Shown here: positions 33,885 to 41,325 of the stretch, in pieces | Numbering within the stretch: position 1 is the first letter of the stretch | Layout of the letters: every line of letters starts with the position of its first letter | Origin: DASRHG01 sp035650655 | GTDB taxonomy: Bacteria; Desulfobacterota; Binatia; DP-6 | DNA: 64,000 nt | Assembly: GCA_035650655.1 (NCBI GenBank) | Contig: DASRHG010000027.1 | Coordinates: 37,738-101,737 of the forward strand | Direction: 5' to 3' | Program-made: the position numbers and the translations under genes | Notes under the pieces: generated by a model | What the model saw: the letters and a program-made list of their open reading frames with translations, nothing else | What the model was told of the DNA's origin: nothing | Database searches by the model: none

Positions 33885-36173
33885 ATGTCCGCCCTCGAGC
33901 GCTACGCACGCTTCCTCGTCCGCCACGCCGTCGCGGTCCTCGTGCTCGTCGCGCTCGCGACGGCGGCGCTCCTGGGCGGGCTCGGCCGGCTCCGCGCCGA
34001 CTTCGACGTCGAGGGGAGCCTGCCCGCGAACCACCCGTTCGTGCAGATCGACCGGCGCATCCGCGCGCAGTTCGGCGGGCGCAACACGATGATCGTCGCG
34101 ATCGTGCCGCGCGACGGTGACGTGTGGCGCCCGTCCGTCCTCCGCATCGTCCACGACGTGACGCTCGAGGCGATCCGGCTTCCCGACGTGATCGCGCAGG
34201 ACGTCGTGAGCCTCGCGGCCCCGAGCGTTCGACACGTCGAGGACCGCGGCGGCGCGATCGAGACGGACTACCTCATGCGCGACGTACCGGAGACGCCGGA
34301 GGAGATCGCGAGGCTCCGCACGTGGGTGGAGGAGGACCCGCAGCTCCGCGGCATGCTCGTCACGCCCGACGGCCGGGCGGCGCTCGTCGTCGTCGACTTC
34401 TACGGGCCGCCGTCGGGCGACTACTGGGCACGCGTCGCCGCGCTCGCGGAGCCGTACCGGGACGCGCCGGTCGACTTCTTCTTCGCCGGCGAGCCGATGT
34501 TCGTCGCCGCGAACCAGGAGCAGTCGCGCGAGGTCGGGTGGCGCATCCCGATCACGTTCGGCGTGATCGCGCTCATGCTGCTCCTCTCCTTCCGCAGCGT
34601 CCAGGGCATGCTCGTCCCGATGCTCACGGCGACGTTCAGCACGACGTGGGCGCTCGGGCTCATGGGCTACACGGGGATCGCGTTCGACAGCTGGAACGTC
34701 GCGGCGCCCATCCTCCTGATCGCCGTGGCCGCCGCGCACTCGGCGCAGATGCTGAAGCGGTACGGCGAAGAGGTGGTCCGCCTCGGCGACAACCGCGAGG
34801 CGGTCGTCCGCTCGACCGTCGCGATGGGGCCGGTCATGATCGCCGCCGGCGCGACGGCGGCGCTCGGGTTCGCGTCGCTCGCGCTCTTCGGCGTCCGCTC
34901 GATCGGCAACTTCGGCCTCACGTGCGCGTACGGCATCGGGAGCGCGGTGGTGCTCGAGATGACGTTCATCCCGGCGCTCCGCGCGCGCCTCCCCGCGCCG
35001 CGCCGGGTTCCGAGCGAGGGCGGCGTCACGCATGCGTTCCTCGCACTCCTCCACCGCGCAATCGTCCTACACCGCGGCCGGCGCGTGCTCGTCGGCACCG
35101 CGGTCACGCTGGTGCTCGCCGCCGTCGGCGCGTGCTTCGTCCGGACGTACGGCTCGACGCGCGAGTACCTGCCGCGCAAGAGCCTCGTCCGCCGGCACCT
35201 CGCCGAGATCGAGAAGCACTTCCCGGGCACCGTCACGATGACGATCCTCTACCAGGGCAGCCCGGGCAGCATGCGGACGGTGCCGGTCCTCAAGCACATG
35301 GCGGCGCTCCAGGACGAGCTCGGGCGCGATCCGACCGTGCTTCGCACCGCGTCGCTCGCCGACCTCGTGAAGGAGCTGCACAAGGTGTTCGCGGCCGACG
35401 GCCCCGCGCCGTACAGCATTCCGGACGACCAGCAGCTCCTGGCGCAGCTCATGTTCCTCGGCGAGTCGCCTGCGTTCGAGCGCTTCACCGACCGTGCCGG
35501 CGGCCAGGGCCTCGTCCTCGCCTACCTCCGCACCGACGATTCCGCGGCCGTCGGGCCGCTCGTCCGCCGGGCGGACGCGTGGCTCGCCGCGCACCCGGCG
35601 CCGCCCGGCGTGCAGGTGCTCGTCGCCGGCGGCGTCGGCCCGACGATCCTCGCGATCAACGAGCACACGACACACGGGAAGCTCCTCAACATGCTCGTCG
35701 TGCTCTGCGTCATTGCGGTCGTATCGTCGATCATGCTCCGCTCCGTCCTCGGCGGGCTCTACGTCACGACCCCCATCGCGCTCACGATCGGCATCCTGTT
35801 CGGCATCCTCGGGTGGACCGGCGTCCGCCTCGACATGGGATCGGCCTCGGTCATCGCGATCGCCGCCGGGATCGGCGCGGACTACGCGATCTACTTCCTC
35901 TATCGGCTCCGGGAGGAGTACGCGCGGCTCGCGGACGACGCGGAGGCGTTCGGCGCCGCGCTTCACACCTCGGGCCGCGCCGTCCTGTTCGTCGCCGCCT
36001 CGATCGGCGCCGGCTTCGGCGTGATGGCGTTCTCCGAGTTCAAGGGCCTCCGCCTCTTCGGCACGCTCATGCCCGTCGCGATGGCCGTGTCGTGCCTCGC
36101 CGCCCTCTCGATCATGCCCGTGCTCGTGCTGAGGACGCGGCCCGCGTTCGTCTTCCGCCGGCGCGAGCGCTGA
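33885..36173 (+). CDS. MMPL/RND-family transporter
   Basis: 762 residues from ATG 33885. The plan is TM1 (AVAVLVLVALATAALLGGL), large periplasmic loop, five TMs (ITFGVIALMLLLSF onward), TM7 (RVLVGTAVTLVLAAVGACF), second loop and five TMs (LLNMLVVLCVIAVVSSI, TIGILFGILGWTG). The last TMs carry ASVIAIAAGIGADYAIYFLY, the GxxADY motif of MMPL/HpnN/SSD-type RND proteins. Likely exports lipids or hydrophobic compounds through the inner membrane, without an adaptor gene nearby. It is divergent from the DUF2760-Hsp70 cassette with an 84-nt gap. Confidence 0.9.
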   Translation: MSALERYARFLVRHAVAVLVLVALATAALLGGLGRLRADFDVEGSLPANHPFVQIDRRIRAQFGGRNTMIVAIVPRDGDVWRPSVLRIVHDVTLEAIRLPDVIAQDVVSLAAPSVRHVEDRGGAIETDYLMRDVPETPEEIARLRTWVEEDPQLRGMLVTPDGRAALVVVDFYGPPSGDYWARVAALAEPYRDAPVDFFFAGEPMFVAANQEQSREVGWRIPITFGVIALMLLLSFRSVQGMLVPMLTATFSTTWALGLMGYTGIAFDSWNVAAPILLIAVAAAHSAQMLKRYGEEVVRLGDNREAVVRSTVAMGPVMIAAGATAALGFASLALFGVRSIGNFGLTCAYGIGSAVVLEMTFIPALRARLPAPRRVPSEGGVTHAFLALLHRAIVLHRGRRVLVGTAVTLVLAAVGACFVRTYGSTREYLPRKSLVRRHLAEIEKHFPGTVTMTILYQGSPGSMRTVPVLKHMAALQDELGRDPTVLRTASLADLVKELHKVFAADGPAPYSIPDDQQLLAQLMFLGESPAFERFTDRAGGQGLVLAYLRTDDSAAVGPLVRRADAWLAAHPAPPGVQVLVAGGVGPTILAINEHTTHGKLLNMLVVLCVIAVVSSIMLRSVLGGLYVTTPIALTIGILFGILGWTGVRLDMGSASVIAIAAGIGADYAIYFLYRLREEYARLADDAEAFGAALHTSGRAVLFVAASIGAGFGVMAFSEFKGLRLFGTLMPVAMAVSCLAALSIMPVLVLRTRPAFVFRRRER

Positions 36174-36194
36174 CGGCCGCGCGCGGCACCGCCC

Positions 36195-37181
36195 CTACGC
36201 CCCGGACGCCAGCAGCTCCGCCAGGTCCTTCGCGTTCCGGACCGCCGATTCGCGGTAGCAGTTGTTCATGAGGACGTGCACCTCGCGCGTGCGGCGGGCG
36301 AGCGCGCGGATGCGCGGCACCCACGGGCGGAGCTCGGCGGGGTCGTAGAGGTAGCCGAAGCGCTCGTGCGTGGTCGCGCCGCGCTTCGTCCACGTGTCGG
36401 CGCGGCGCCCGTGGAACCGGACGACCGCGAGGTCGTCGGAGGTCGCCTCGGCGACCGGCGGCACGCTCGCGGGCGTGCCCTGCGGCTCGTCCACGCAGAC
36501 GTAGACGAGGCCTGCGCGGCGGAGGAAGGCGAGCGTCCGCGGCGCGCGCTCGGGCGTCATCCAGCGCGCCTGCCGGAACTCGACGGCGAGGCGTGCCCCG
36601 GGGAGCCGCTCGGAGAGCGACTCGAGATACGCATGGGAGGTCCGGCTCGGCGCCGTCCACGCGGGCAGCTGGAAGAGGACGTAGCCGAGCTTCCCCGCGT
36701 CGCGGAGCGGTGCGAGCGCCGCATGGAAGCGGCGCCAGATCTCGGCGACCACGGCCTCCGGGAGGTCGCGCGGGTAGAGGCGGCGGGCGCGCCGCAGCGT
36801 CGCGGGAAGGGAACCGACGAGGTCGCGGTCGAGGCGCGCGAGGTCGATGGGATGCTCGGTGAGCGCCGCGTACGCCTTCACGCCGAACACGAAGTCCGCG
36901 GGCGTGCGCTGCGCCCAGGCGGCGGCGTTCCGGGGAGCCGGGAGCGCGTAGTAGGTCGAGTCGACCTCTACGAGCGGGAAGTGGCGTGCGTAGTACCGGA
37001 GCCGGCGCTCGGGGGTGTTCGCCGCGGCCGGGTAGAAGGCCCCGCTCGCGACGAGCGACTTCTCCGTCCACGACGCCGTGCCGACGAGGACGTTCCCGAC
37101 CCGCGCCGGGACGGGCCCGTGCGCCAGCTCGGGCGCCGGCGGCGGCGTCGCGAGCCAGGCGCCGCGGGGCTGCACCGTCAT
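36195..37181 (-). CDS. DUF72 family protein
   Basis: 328 residues; ATG 37181 is preceded by GGAGGCTCG. TIM-barrel DUF72 marks: VLVGTASWTEKSLVASGAFYP, HFPLVEVDSTYYALP, FVFGVKAYAALTEH, GYVLFQLPAWTAPSR, LAVEFRQARWMTPE and the end EVHVLMNNCYRESAVRNAKDL. The conserved family has no settled reaction. The stop is 21 nt from the convergent transporter gene. Confidence 0.93.
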   Translation of the reverse strand: MTVQPRGAWLATPPPAPELAHGPVPARVGNVLVGTASWTEKSLVASGAFYPAAANTPERRLRYYARHFPLVEVDSTYYALPAPRNAAAWAQRTPADFVFGVKAYAALTEHPIDLARLDRDLVGSLPATLRRARRLYPRDLPEAVVAEIWRRFHAALAPLRDAGKLGYVLFQLPAWTAPSRTSHAYLESLSERLPGARLAVEFRQARWMTPERAPRTLAFLRRAGLVYVCVDEPQGTPASVPPVAEATSDDLAVVRFHGRRADTWTKRGATTHERFGYLYDPAELRPWVPRIRALARRTREVHVLMNNCYRESAVRNAKDLAELLASGA

Positions 37182-37283
37182 CGAGCCTCCGATCCGCGAT
37201 TCGAGCGCACGTGTCCTCCGGAGGCGGGCACCTCCGCTTCTCCCCTCACGCGCCGCGTTCGGGCCGCGTTTGCGTCCCGCCGA

Positions 37284-37311
37284 TTGCCGGGACCATCGCC
37301 TCTCGTATAGG
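37284..37311 (+). promoter_or_regulatory. Promoter TTGCCG-N16-TATAGG for the histidine kinase
   Basis: TTGCCG at 37284-37289, a 16-nt spacer, and TATAGG at 37306-37311. The predicted start near 37318 leaves a short leader containing GAGG before the ATG at 37332. Confidence 0.5.
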
Positions 37312-37331
37312 TACGAACGCACGAGGTCGAG

Positions 37332-38744
37332 ATGCAGGCAGCGTCGACACCGCGGCGTCGCGCGCTCGGTGTGCTCGGACTCGGCTTCGCGGCGAGCATC
37401 GTCCTCGCCGTCGTGCTCGGGGGCTTCTCGTTCCTCGAGGCCCGGCTCGTGCACGAGGACGTGAGCCGGATGGTCGCGAACGCGGAGCGGTCGACCATGC
37501 TCGTCGCGGACGTCGGCCGTCAGGTGACGCGACTGCTCGCCGTCGCGCTCGAGCGCGGCGCGGGCGAGCGCGCCGAGGCCGAGCCGCGGGCGGACCGCCT
37601 GGCGGCGGCCGATCGCGCGCTCGAGTCGTCGATCGCTCGGCTCGCGGCGCTCCTCGGGCTCGATGGTCCCGCACGCGAGCGGCGGCTCCTTCCCCTCCTC
37701 GCGGAGCTCCGCGCGCAGGCGCGCGGAGCGCTCGACGCGGCGGACGAGAGCCCCGACCGCGAGGCCGCCATTGCCCGCCTCGGCACGCTCGCACGCCTCC
37801 TCCAGGACGAGCTCGACGTGCTCGACCGGGCAAGCACCGAGCAGAGCCGCGCGCAGCTCGCCGCGGCCGACGTCCGCCTCGCGCGGCTCGCACGCTTCCA
37901 GCTCGCCGCCGACCTGATCCTCGTCCTCGGGCTTGCGCTCATCTGGTGGCGCGTCGCGCGCACGGTCCGCCGCCAGCGCGAGGAGCTCGCGCGGTACACC
38001 GCGCGGATCGAGCAGTCGAACCGCGACCTCGACGCGTTCGCCGGCCGGATCGCGCACGACATCCGTGACGCGCTCGCGCCGCTCTCGCTGATCGGCGCCC
38101 AGCTCCGGAGGGCGCCGCAGCCGGCGATTCTCGATCGGCTCGCCGAGCGCCTCGAAGGCGCGACGCGCGAGAGCCGCGCGCTCATCGACGGCCTCCTCGC
38201 CTTCTCGCGCGCCGCGCGACCGATCCCGCCGCCGGCGCCGACCCCCGTGCGCGAGGTCGTGGCCGCCGTGCTGGACGACCTCGCGCCGCTCGCCGCGCAG
38301 GTGGGGGCGACGGTCGACGTCCGGGTGAGCGACGTCCTCGTGTCCTGCGCGCCGCCGCTCCTGCACGCGGTCGCCGCGAACCTCGTCCGGAACGCGCTCA
38401 AGTACGTCGCCGGCCGACCGGAGCGCCGCGTGCACGTCGCGGCGTCGCCGCGGGACGAGGTCGCCGAGCTCGTCGTCGAGGACACGGGGCCGGGCATCCC
38501 CCGCGATTCACTCCAGCGGATCTTCGAGCCGTTCTTCCGGGTACCGGGAACGTCCGCGCCCGGCACGGGGATCGGCCTCGCGACGGTCCGCCGCATCGTC
38601 GAGGCGCACGGCGGGACGATCGCCGTCGAGTCGACGGTGGGGCGCGGCGCGACCTTCCGCGTGCGCCTGCCCCGCGCCGTCCCGTCGCCCGACGGCGCGG
38701 CGTCGGCTCACTCCGTGCGGTCGGACGGCGCGCCGGCGAGGTAG
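37332..38744 (+). CDS. Membrane sensor histidine kinase (orphan)
   Basis: 470 residues: TM1 about 10-32 (LGVLGLGFAASIVLAVVLGG), an about 160-residue helical periplasmic sensor, TM2 about 193-213 (LAADLILVLGLALIWW), then HisKA (DAFAGRIAHDIRDALAPLSL, with the phosphorylated His) and HATPase_c with N box NLVRNALKYV, G1 VEDTGPGIP, F box FEPFFRV and G2 GTGIGLATV. No response regulator lies within reach, so it is an orphan kinase here. The sensor region has no known domain and is mostly coiled helices with Arg/Ala. Confidence 0.93.
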   Translation: MQAASTPRRRALGVLGLGFAASIVLAVVLGGFSFLEARLVHEDVSRMVANAERSTMLVADVGRQVTRLLAVALERGAGERAEAEPRADRLAAADRALESSIARLAALLGLDGPARERRLLPLLAELRAQARGALDAADESPDREAAIARLGTLARLLQDELDVLDRASTEQSRAQLAAADVRLARLARFQLAADLILVLGLALIWWRVARTVRRQREELARYTARIEQSNRDLDAFAGRIAHDIRDALAPLSLIGAQLRRAPQPAILDRLAERLEGATRESRALIDGLLAFSRAARPIPPPAPTPVREVVAAVLDDLAPLAAQVGATVDVRVSDVLVSCAPPLLHAVAANLVRNALKYVAGRPERRVHVAASPRDEVAELVVEDTGPGIPRDSLQRIFEPFFRVPGTSAPGTGIGLATVRRIVEAHGGTIAVESTVGRGATFRVRLPRAVPSPDGAASAHSVRSDGAPAR

Positions 38745-39115
38745 CGCGGGTTCGCCGCCGCGAGCTTCTCCTGCACCGTCGCCCGCACGTGGGCGCGCAC
38801 GGCCCGCGCGCCGTCGAGCTCGCCGCGGCGGATCCGCTCCGCGAGCGCAGCCGTCGCCGCGTGGATCGCGGCGCGCGCCGCCGCCGCCCCCTCGGGCATC
38901 GGCGCGCCGGGACGGCCCTCGAGCGCCGCGAGCCTGGTCCACTCGGCACGGAGCGCGTCCTCCTCGCCCGCGAGCTCGCGGCCGACGATCGCGAGCACGT
39001 TCGCCGCGACCCGGGCGTGGAAGCGGAGCCGGCCGTCGAGGGCGGGCACCACCTCGCGGTCGAGAAACTCCCGCACGACGTCGAGCAGCTCGAGCGCGGT
39101 CGGCCGGTCCTGCAT
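38708..39115 (-). CDS. DUF6285 protein
   Basis: 135 residues, MQDRPTALELLDVVREFLDREV then RFHARVAANVLAIVGREL, as in the DUF6285 family. In many actinobacteria and proteobacteria this family directly follows an APH-type phosphotransferase near acyl-CoA dehydrogenases. Here the ATG overlaps the phosphotransferase stop by one base (TGATG). The 3' end overlaps the convergent kinase gene by 37 nt. No catalytic motif is seen; possibly an accessory subunit. Confidence 0.85.
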   Translation of the reverse strand: MQDRPTALELLDVVREFLDREVVPALDGRLRFHARVAANVLAIVGRELAGEEDALRAEWTRLAALEGRPGAPMPEGAAAARAAIHAATAALAERIRRGELDGARAVRAHVRATVQEKLAAANPRYLAGAPSDRTE

Positions 39116-40083
39116 CACGATTCCTCCGTGAGGTCGAGGAGCTCGAGCTCCATCTCGGCGACCCGGCGCCCGAGGCTCGCGAGCTCGACGTTGCGCATGC
39201 CGCCGACGAGCACGCTCGCCGCCTGCATGAGGCAGATCACGGCCCATTTGAGGTTCCCGAAGACCTCCCACCACCGAACGGCGCGCGGGTCGGGCGCGCG
39301 GGCGGCGACGCGCGCGTATGCGTCGAAGAAGGGCTCGCGCGCCGCGAGCCCGCCGACGGGATTGCGGTCGGCGCCGAAGCGCCATGACCGGACGCAGATC
39401 CAGCCCAGGTCCTCGGCCGGATCCCCCGCGTGCGCGAGCTCCCAGTCGAGGACCGCGCGCAGGCCCTCGGGACCGAACATGACGTTCCCGATCCGGAAGT
39501 CGCCGTGGACGACCGCGAGCGCCTGCGGCGCGGGGACGCGCGCGGCGAGCCAGCGGAACGCGAGCTCGAGCGCGGGATGCGGATCGAGCGCGACCGTCCG
39601 GTAGATCCCCTCCCAGCGCGCGAGCTCCGCGGCTCCCGGCGCCGTCCCCTCGGGCGGCCGTTCGAGGAACGCGAGCGAGGCGAGCGGCAGCGCGTGGATG
39701 CGGGCGAGCGCGGCCGCGAGCTCGCCCGGCAGCGCCGCGCGCGCACCGGCGTACTCGGCGTCGCGGAGGAGGCGTCGCGGAAGCGTCTCTCCCGCGACGA
39801 ACTCCATCACGAAGAAGGGCGCGTCGAGGACGGCGGGGTCCTCCTCGCACCAGAGGACGCGCGGCACCGGGATGCCGCCCGCGGCCGCCGCGCGCAGGAG
39901 GTCGAACTCCGCGCGGCGGCTCGTCTGGATCCGGTGGCCGGGCGGGTCGCGCCGGAGCACGAGCCGCTCGGTCCGCCCGTCGCCCCGCCGCACGTCGAAG
40001 ACCCACGAATCCCGCGATGCGCCGCCGGGCAGGCGCGCGAGGCCCTCGATGGCGACGGTCTCGTCGCCGAGCCGTCGGCGCAC
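39115..40083 (-). CDS. APH-type phosphotransferase family protein
   Basis: About 322 residues. Kinase-like fold with GGASRDSWVFDV (P-loop region), RLVLRRDPP (Lys/Arg), LAVVHGDFRIGNVMF (catalytic HGDxxxxN) and AVLDWELAHAGDPAEDLGW (DxD-type metal site). This matches the subgroup related to the kinase domain of ACAD10/11, linked to 4-hydroxyacid degradation. The start is uncertain. The frame upstream of GTG 40083 has no ATG/GTG/TTG until it lies inside the preceding gene, and family members usually have about 10 more residues, so a non-standard start near 40107 is possible. Confidence 0.85.
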   Translation of the reverse strand: MRRRLGDETVAIEGLARLPGGASRDSWVFDVRRGDGRTERLVLRRDPPGHRIQTSRRAEFDLLRAAAAGGIPVPRVLWCEEDPAVLDAPFFVMEFVAGETLPRRLLRDAEYAGARAALPGELAAALARIHALPLASLAFLERPPEGTAPGAAELARWEGIYRTVALDPHPALELAFRWLAARVPAPQALAVVHGDFRIGNVMFGPEGLRAVLDWELAHAGDPAEDLGWICVRSWRFGADRNPVGGLAAREPFFDAYARVAARAPDPRAVRWWEVFGNLKWAVICLMQAASVLVGGMRNVELASLGRRVAEMELELLDLTEES

Positions 40084-40108
40084 GACGGCGGCGAGCCGTG
40101 CGGCGAGG

Positions 40109-41110
40109 TCAGCCGACGTGGTCCAGGTACTCCGACCAGCCGTAGCCGATGCGGTCGCCCCACCGCCACTCCGTGAGCCCCTCCGCGATCCGCGTCGTGA
40201 CGCCGTTCCGCCGGTTCCGGAGCGGCACCATCGCGAGGACACGCCCCTCGACGCGCTCGGGCGGTCCGCCGTCCTCGGGATGGAGGAGCGCCGTGAGCGA
40301 CTCGTGCAGCCCTTCGGCCCCCGCGCGCGACTCGACCTCGACGCGCGCGAGGAGGCGGTTCGCCACGCCGCGCCGGTAGAGGTAGCCGCCCTCGACGACG
40401 CGGCCGTCGCGCTGCACCGTCCGCGCCGCCGCGATGCCGGCGTCCGCGCCGAAGCTCATCGTGAGCCAGCGGTAGTGGTCCGGCGCCTGCCAGTAGCGCG
40501 GCCCCCAGGAGTGGTCGCGCAGCCCGAAGCCGTCGATCGCGATCTCGCGGCCGTCGAGCACGACGCGTCCGACCGCGCGTCCGTGCTGCTCCAGGTGCCC
40601 GCGCGCGAACTCCTGCCCCGCCTTCTCGACGCGGACGCTCACCCATCGCCCGTCGCGCTCCTCCCGCGGCTCGCCGCCGAAGCCGGGCGAGAGCCCCTCG
40701 TACCGGAGCTCGATCGCGACGGGTCGCAGGGGGTTCTCGGCGAACGCGCGCCGCGGGTCGAGGAGGTCGAGCGGCCGGGCCATGACGCAGCACGGGCCGT
40801 CGTAGCGGATCGCGTGCTCGACGAACGGCGTCTGGACCGTGAACGCGAGCCCGCCGGCGTCGAAGCGGTCGGTCGCGCGCACCTCGGGCCGCCGGAACAT
40901 GAACGCCGCGGAGCCGTCGGGGAGGTAGAGGCACACGGTCATCTCGCCCCGTCCCTCGTTCGGGCGCAGCCCGAGCCGGACGAAGCCGCCGAACCGCACC
41001 GCCGGGTCGTAGAAGTTGTAGTACGCGCTCTCGTTGAAGTTCGGCTCGCCCGTGTTCGGATGCATGAAGTCGTCGTCGTCGAGGAGCACGGGGCGGATCG
41101 ACGTCGTCAT
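40109..41110 (-). CDS. DUF7065/DUF7064-like protein (AttH/hydroxyneurosporene-synthase-like beta fold)
   Basis: 333 residues beginning MTTSIRPVLLDDDDFMHPNTG and continuing PNFNESAYYNFYDPAVRFGGFVR. The rest is beta-rich with DGFGLRDHSWGPRYWQAPDHYRW, WLTMSFGADAGIAAARTVQ and, at the end, GDRIGYGWSEYLDHVG. These features match proteins found next to APH-type phosphotransferases in acyl-catabolic clusters, with a lipocalin-like double-domain fold. The reaction is unknown. Its ATG overlaps the 72-aa gene (ATGA). Confidence 0.75.
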   Translation of the reverse strand: MTTSIRPVLLDDDDFMHPNTGEPNFNESAYYNFYDPAVRFGGFVRLGLRPNEGRGEMTVCLYLPDGSAAFMFRRPEVRATDRFDAGGLAFTVQTPFVEHAIRYDGPCCVMARPLDLLDPRRAFAENPLRPVAIELRYEGLSPGFGGEPREERDGRWVSVRVEKAGQEFARGHLEQHGRAVGRVVLDGREIAIDGFGLRDHSWGPRYWQAPDHYRWLTMSFGADAGIAAARTVQRDGRVVEGGYLYRRGVANRLLARVEVESRAGAEGLHESLTALLHPEDGGPPERVEGRVLAMVPLRNRRNGVTTRIAEGLTEWRWGDRIGYGWSEYLDHVG

Positions 41111-41325
41111 CGGAGCGTCCTGTCGGTCGCGAGGGCGTCGAGGACTCGTAGCACATCCGCGAAGGCAGCGTACGCCTCGTGCGCGACGCCCCGGGCGCGA
41201 CCGCGGTCGAGGAGCGGGCGGCCGCGTTCGGCGAAGACGGCGGCGGCGGGCGCGAGCCGGGCGCCGCCGCCCACCGGCTCGCCGAGGGTGCGGGGCGGGA
41301 GCCGCGCCGGGTCGAGCGCCGTCAC
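41107..41325 (-). CDS. Small unknown protein, 72 aa, embedded in an operon
   Basis: Coupled on both sides: GTG 41325 overlaps the stop of the aldolase/dehydrogenase gene (GTGA) and its stop overlaps the next ATG (ATGA). The protein runs VTALDPARLPPRTLGEPVGG then VAHEAYAAFADVLRVLDALA. It has no Cys and no membrane helix. The double coupling argues for translation, but length and Arg/Ala content leave room for doubt. No family recognised. Confidence 0.5.
   Translation of the reverse strand: MTALDPARLPPRTLGEPVGGGARLAPAAAVFAERGRPLLDRGRARGVAHEAYAAFADVLRVLDALATDRTLR

Noticed and set aside
36112..37071. A 319-codon frame antisense or alternate to the DUF72 gene
   Set aside because: The DUF72 frame has the full set of family motifs; this one is Arg/Pro-rich noise.
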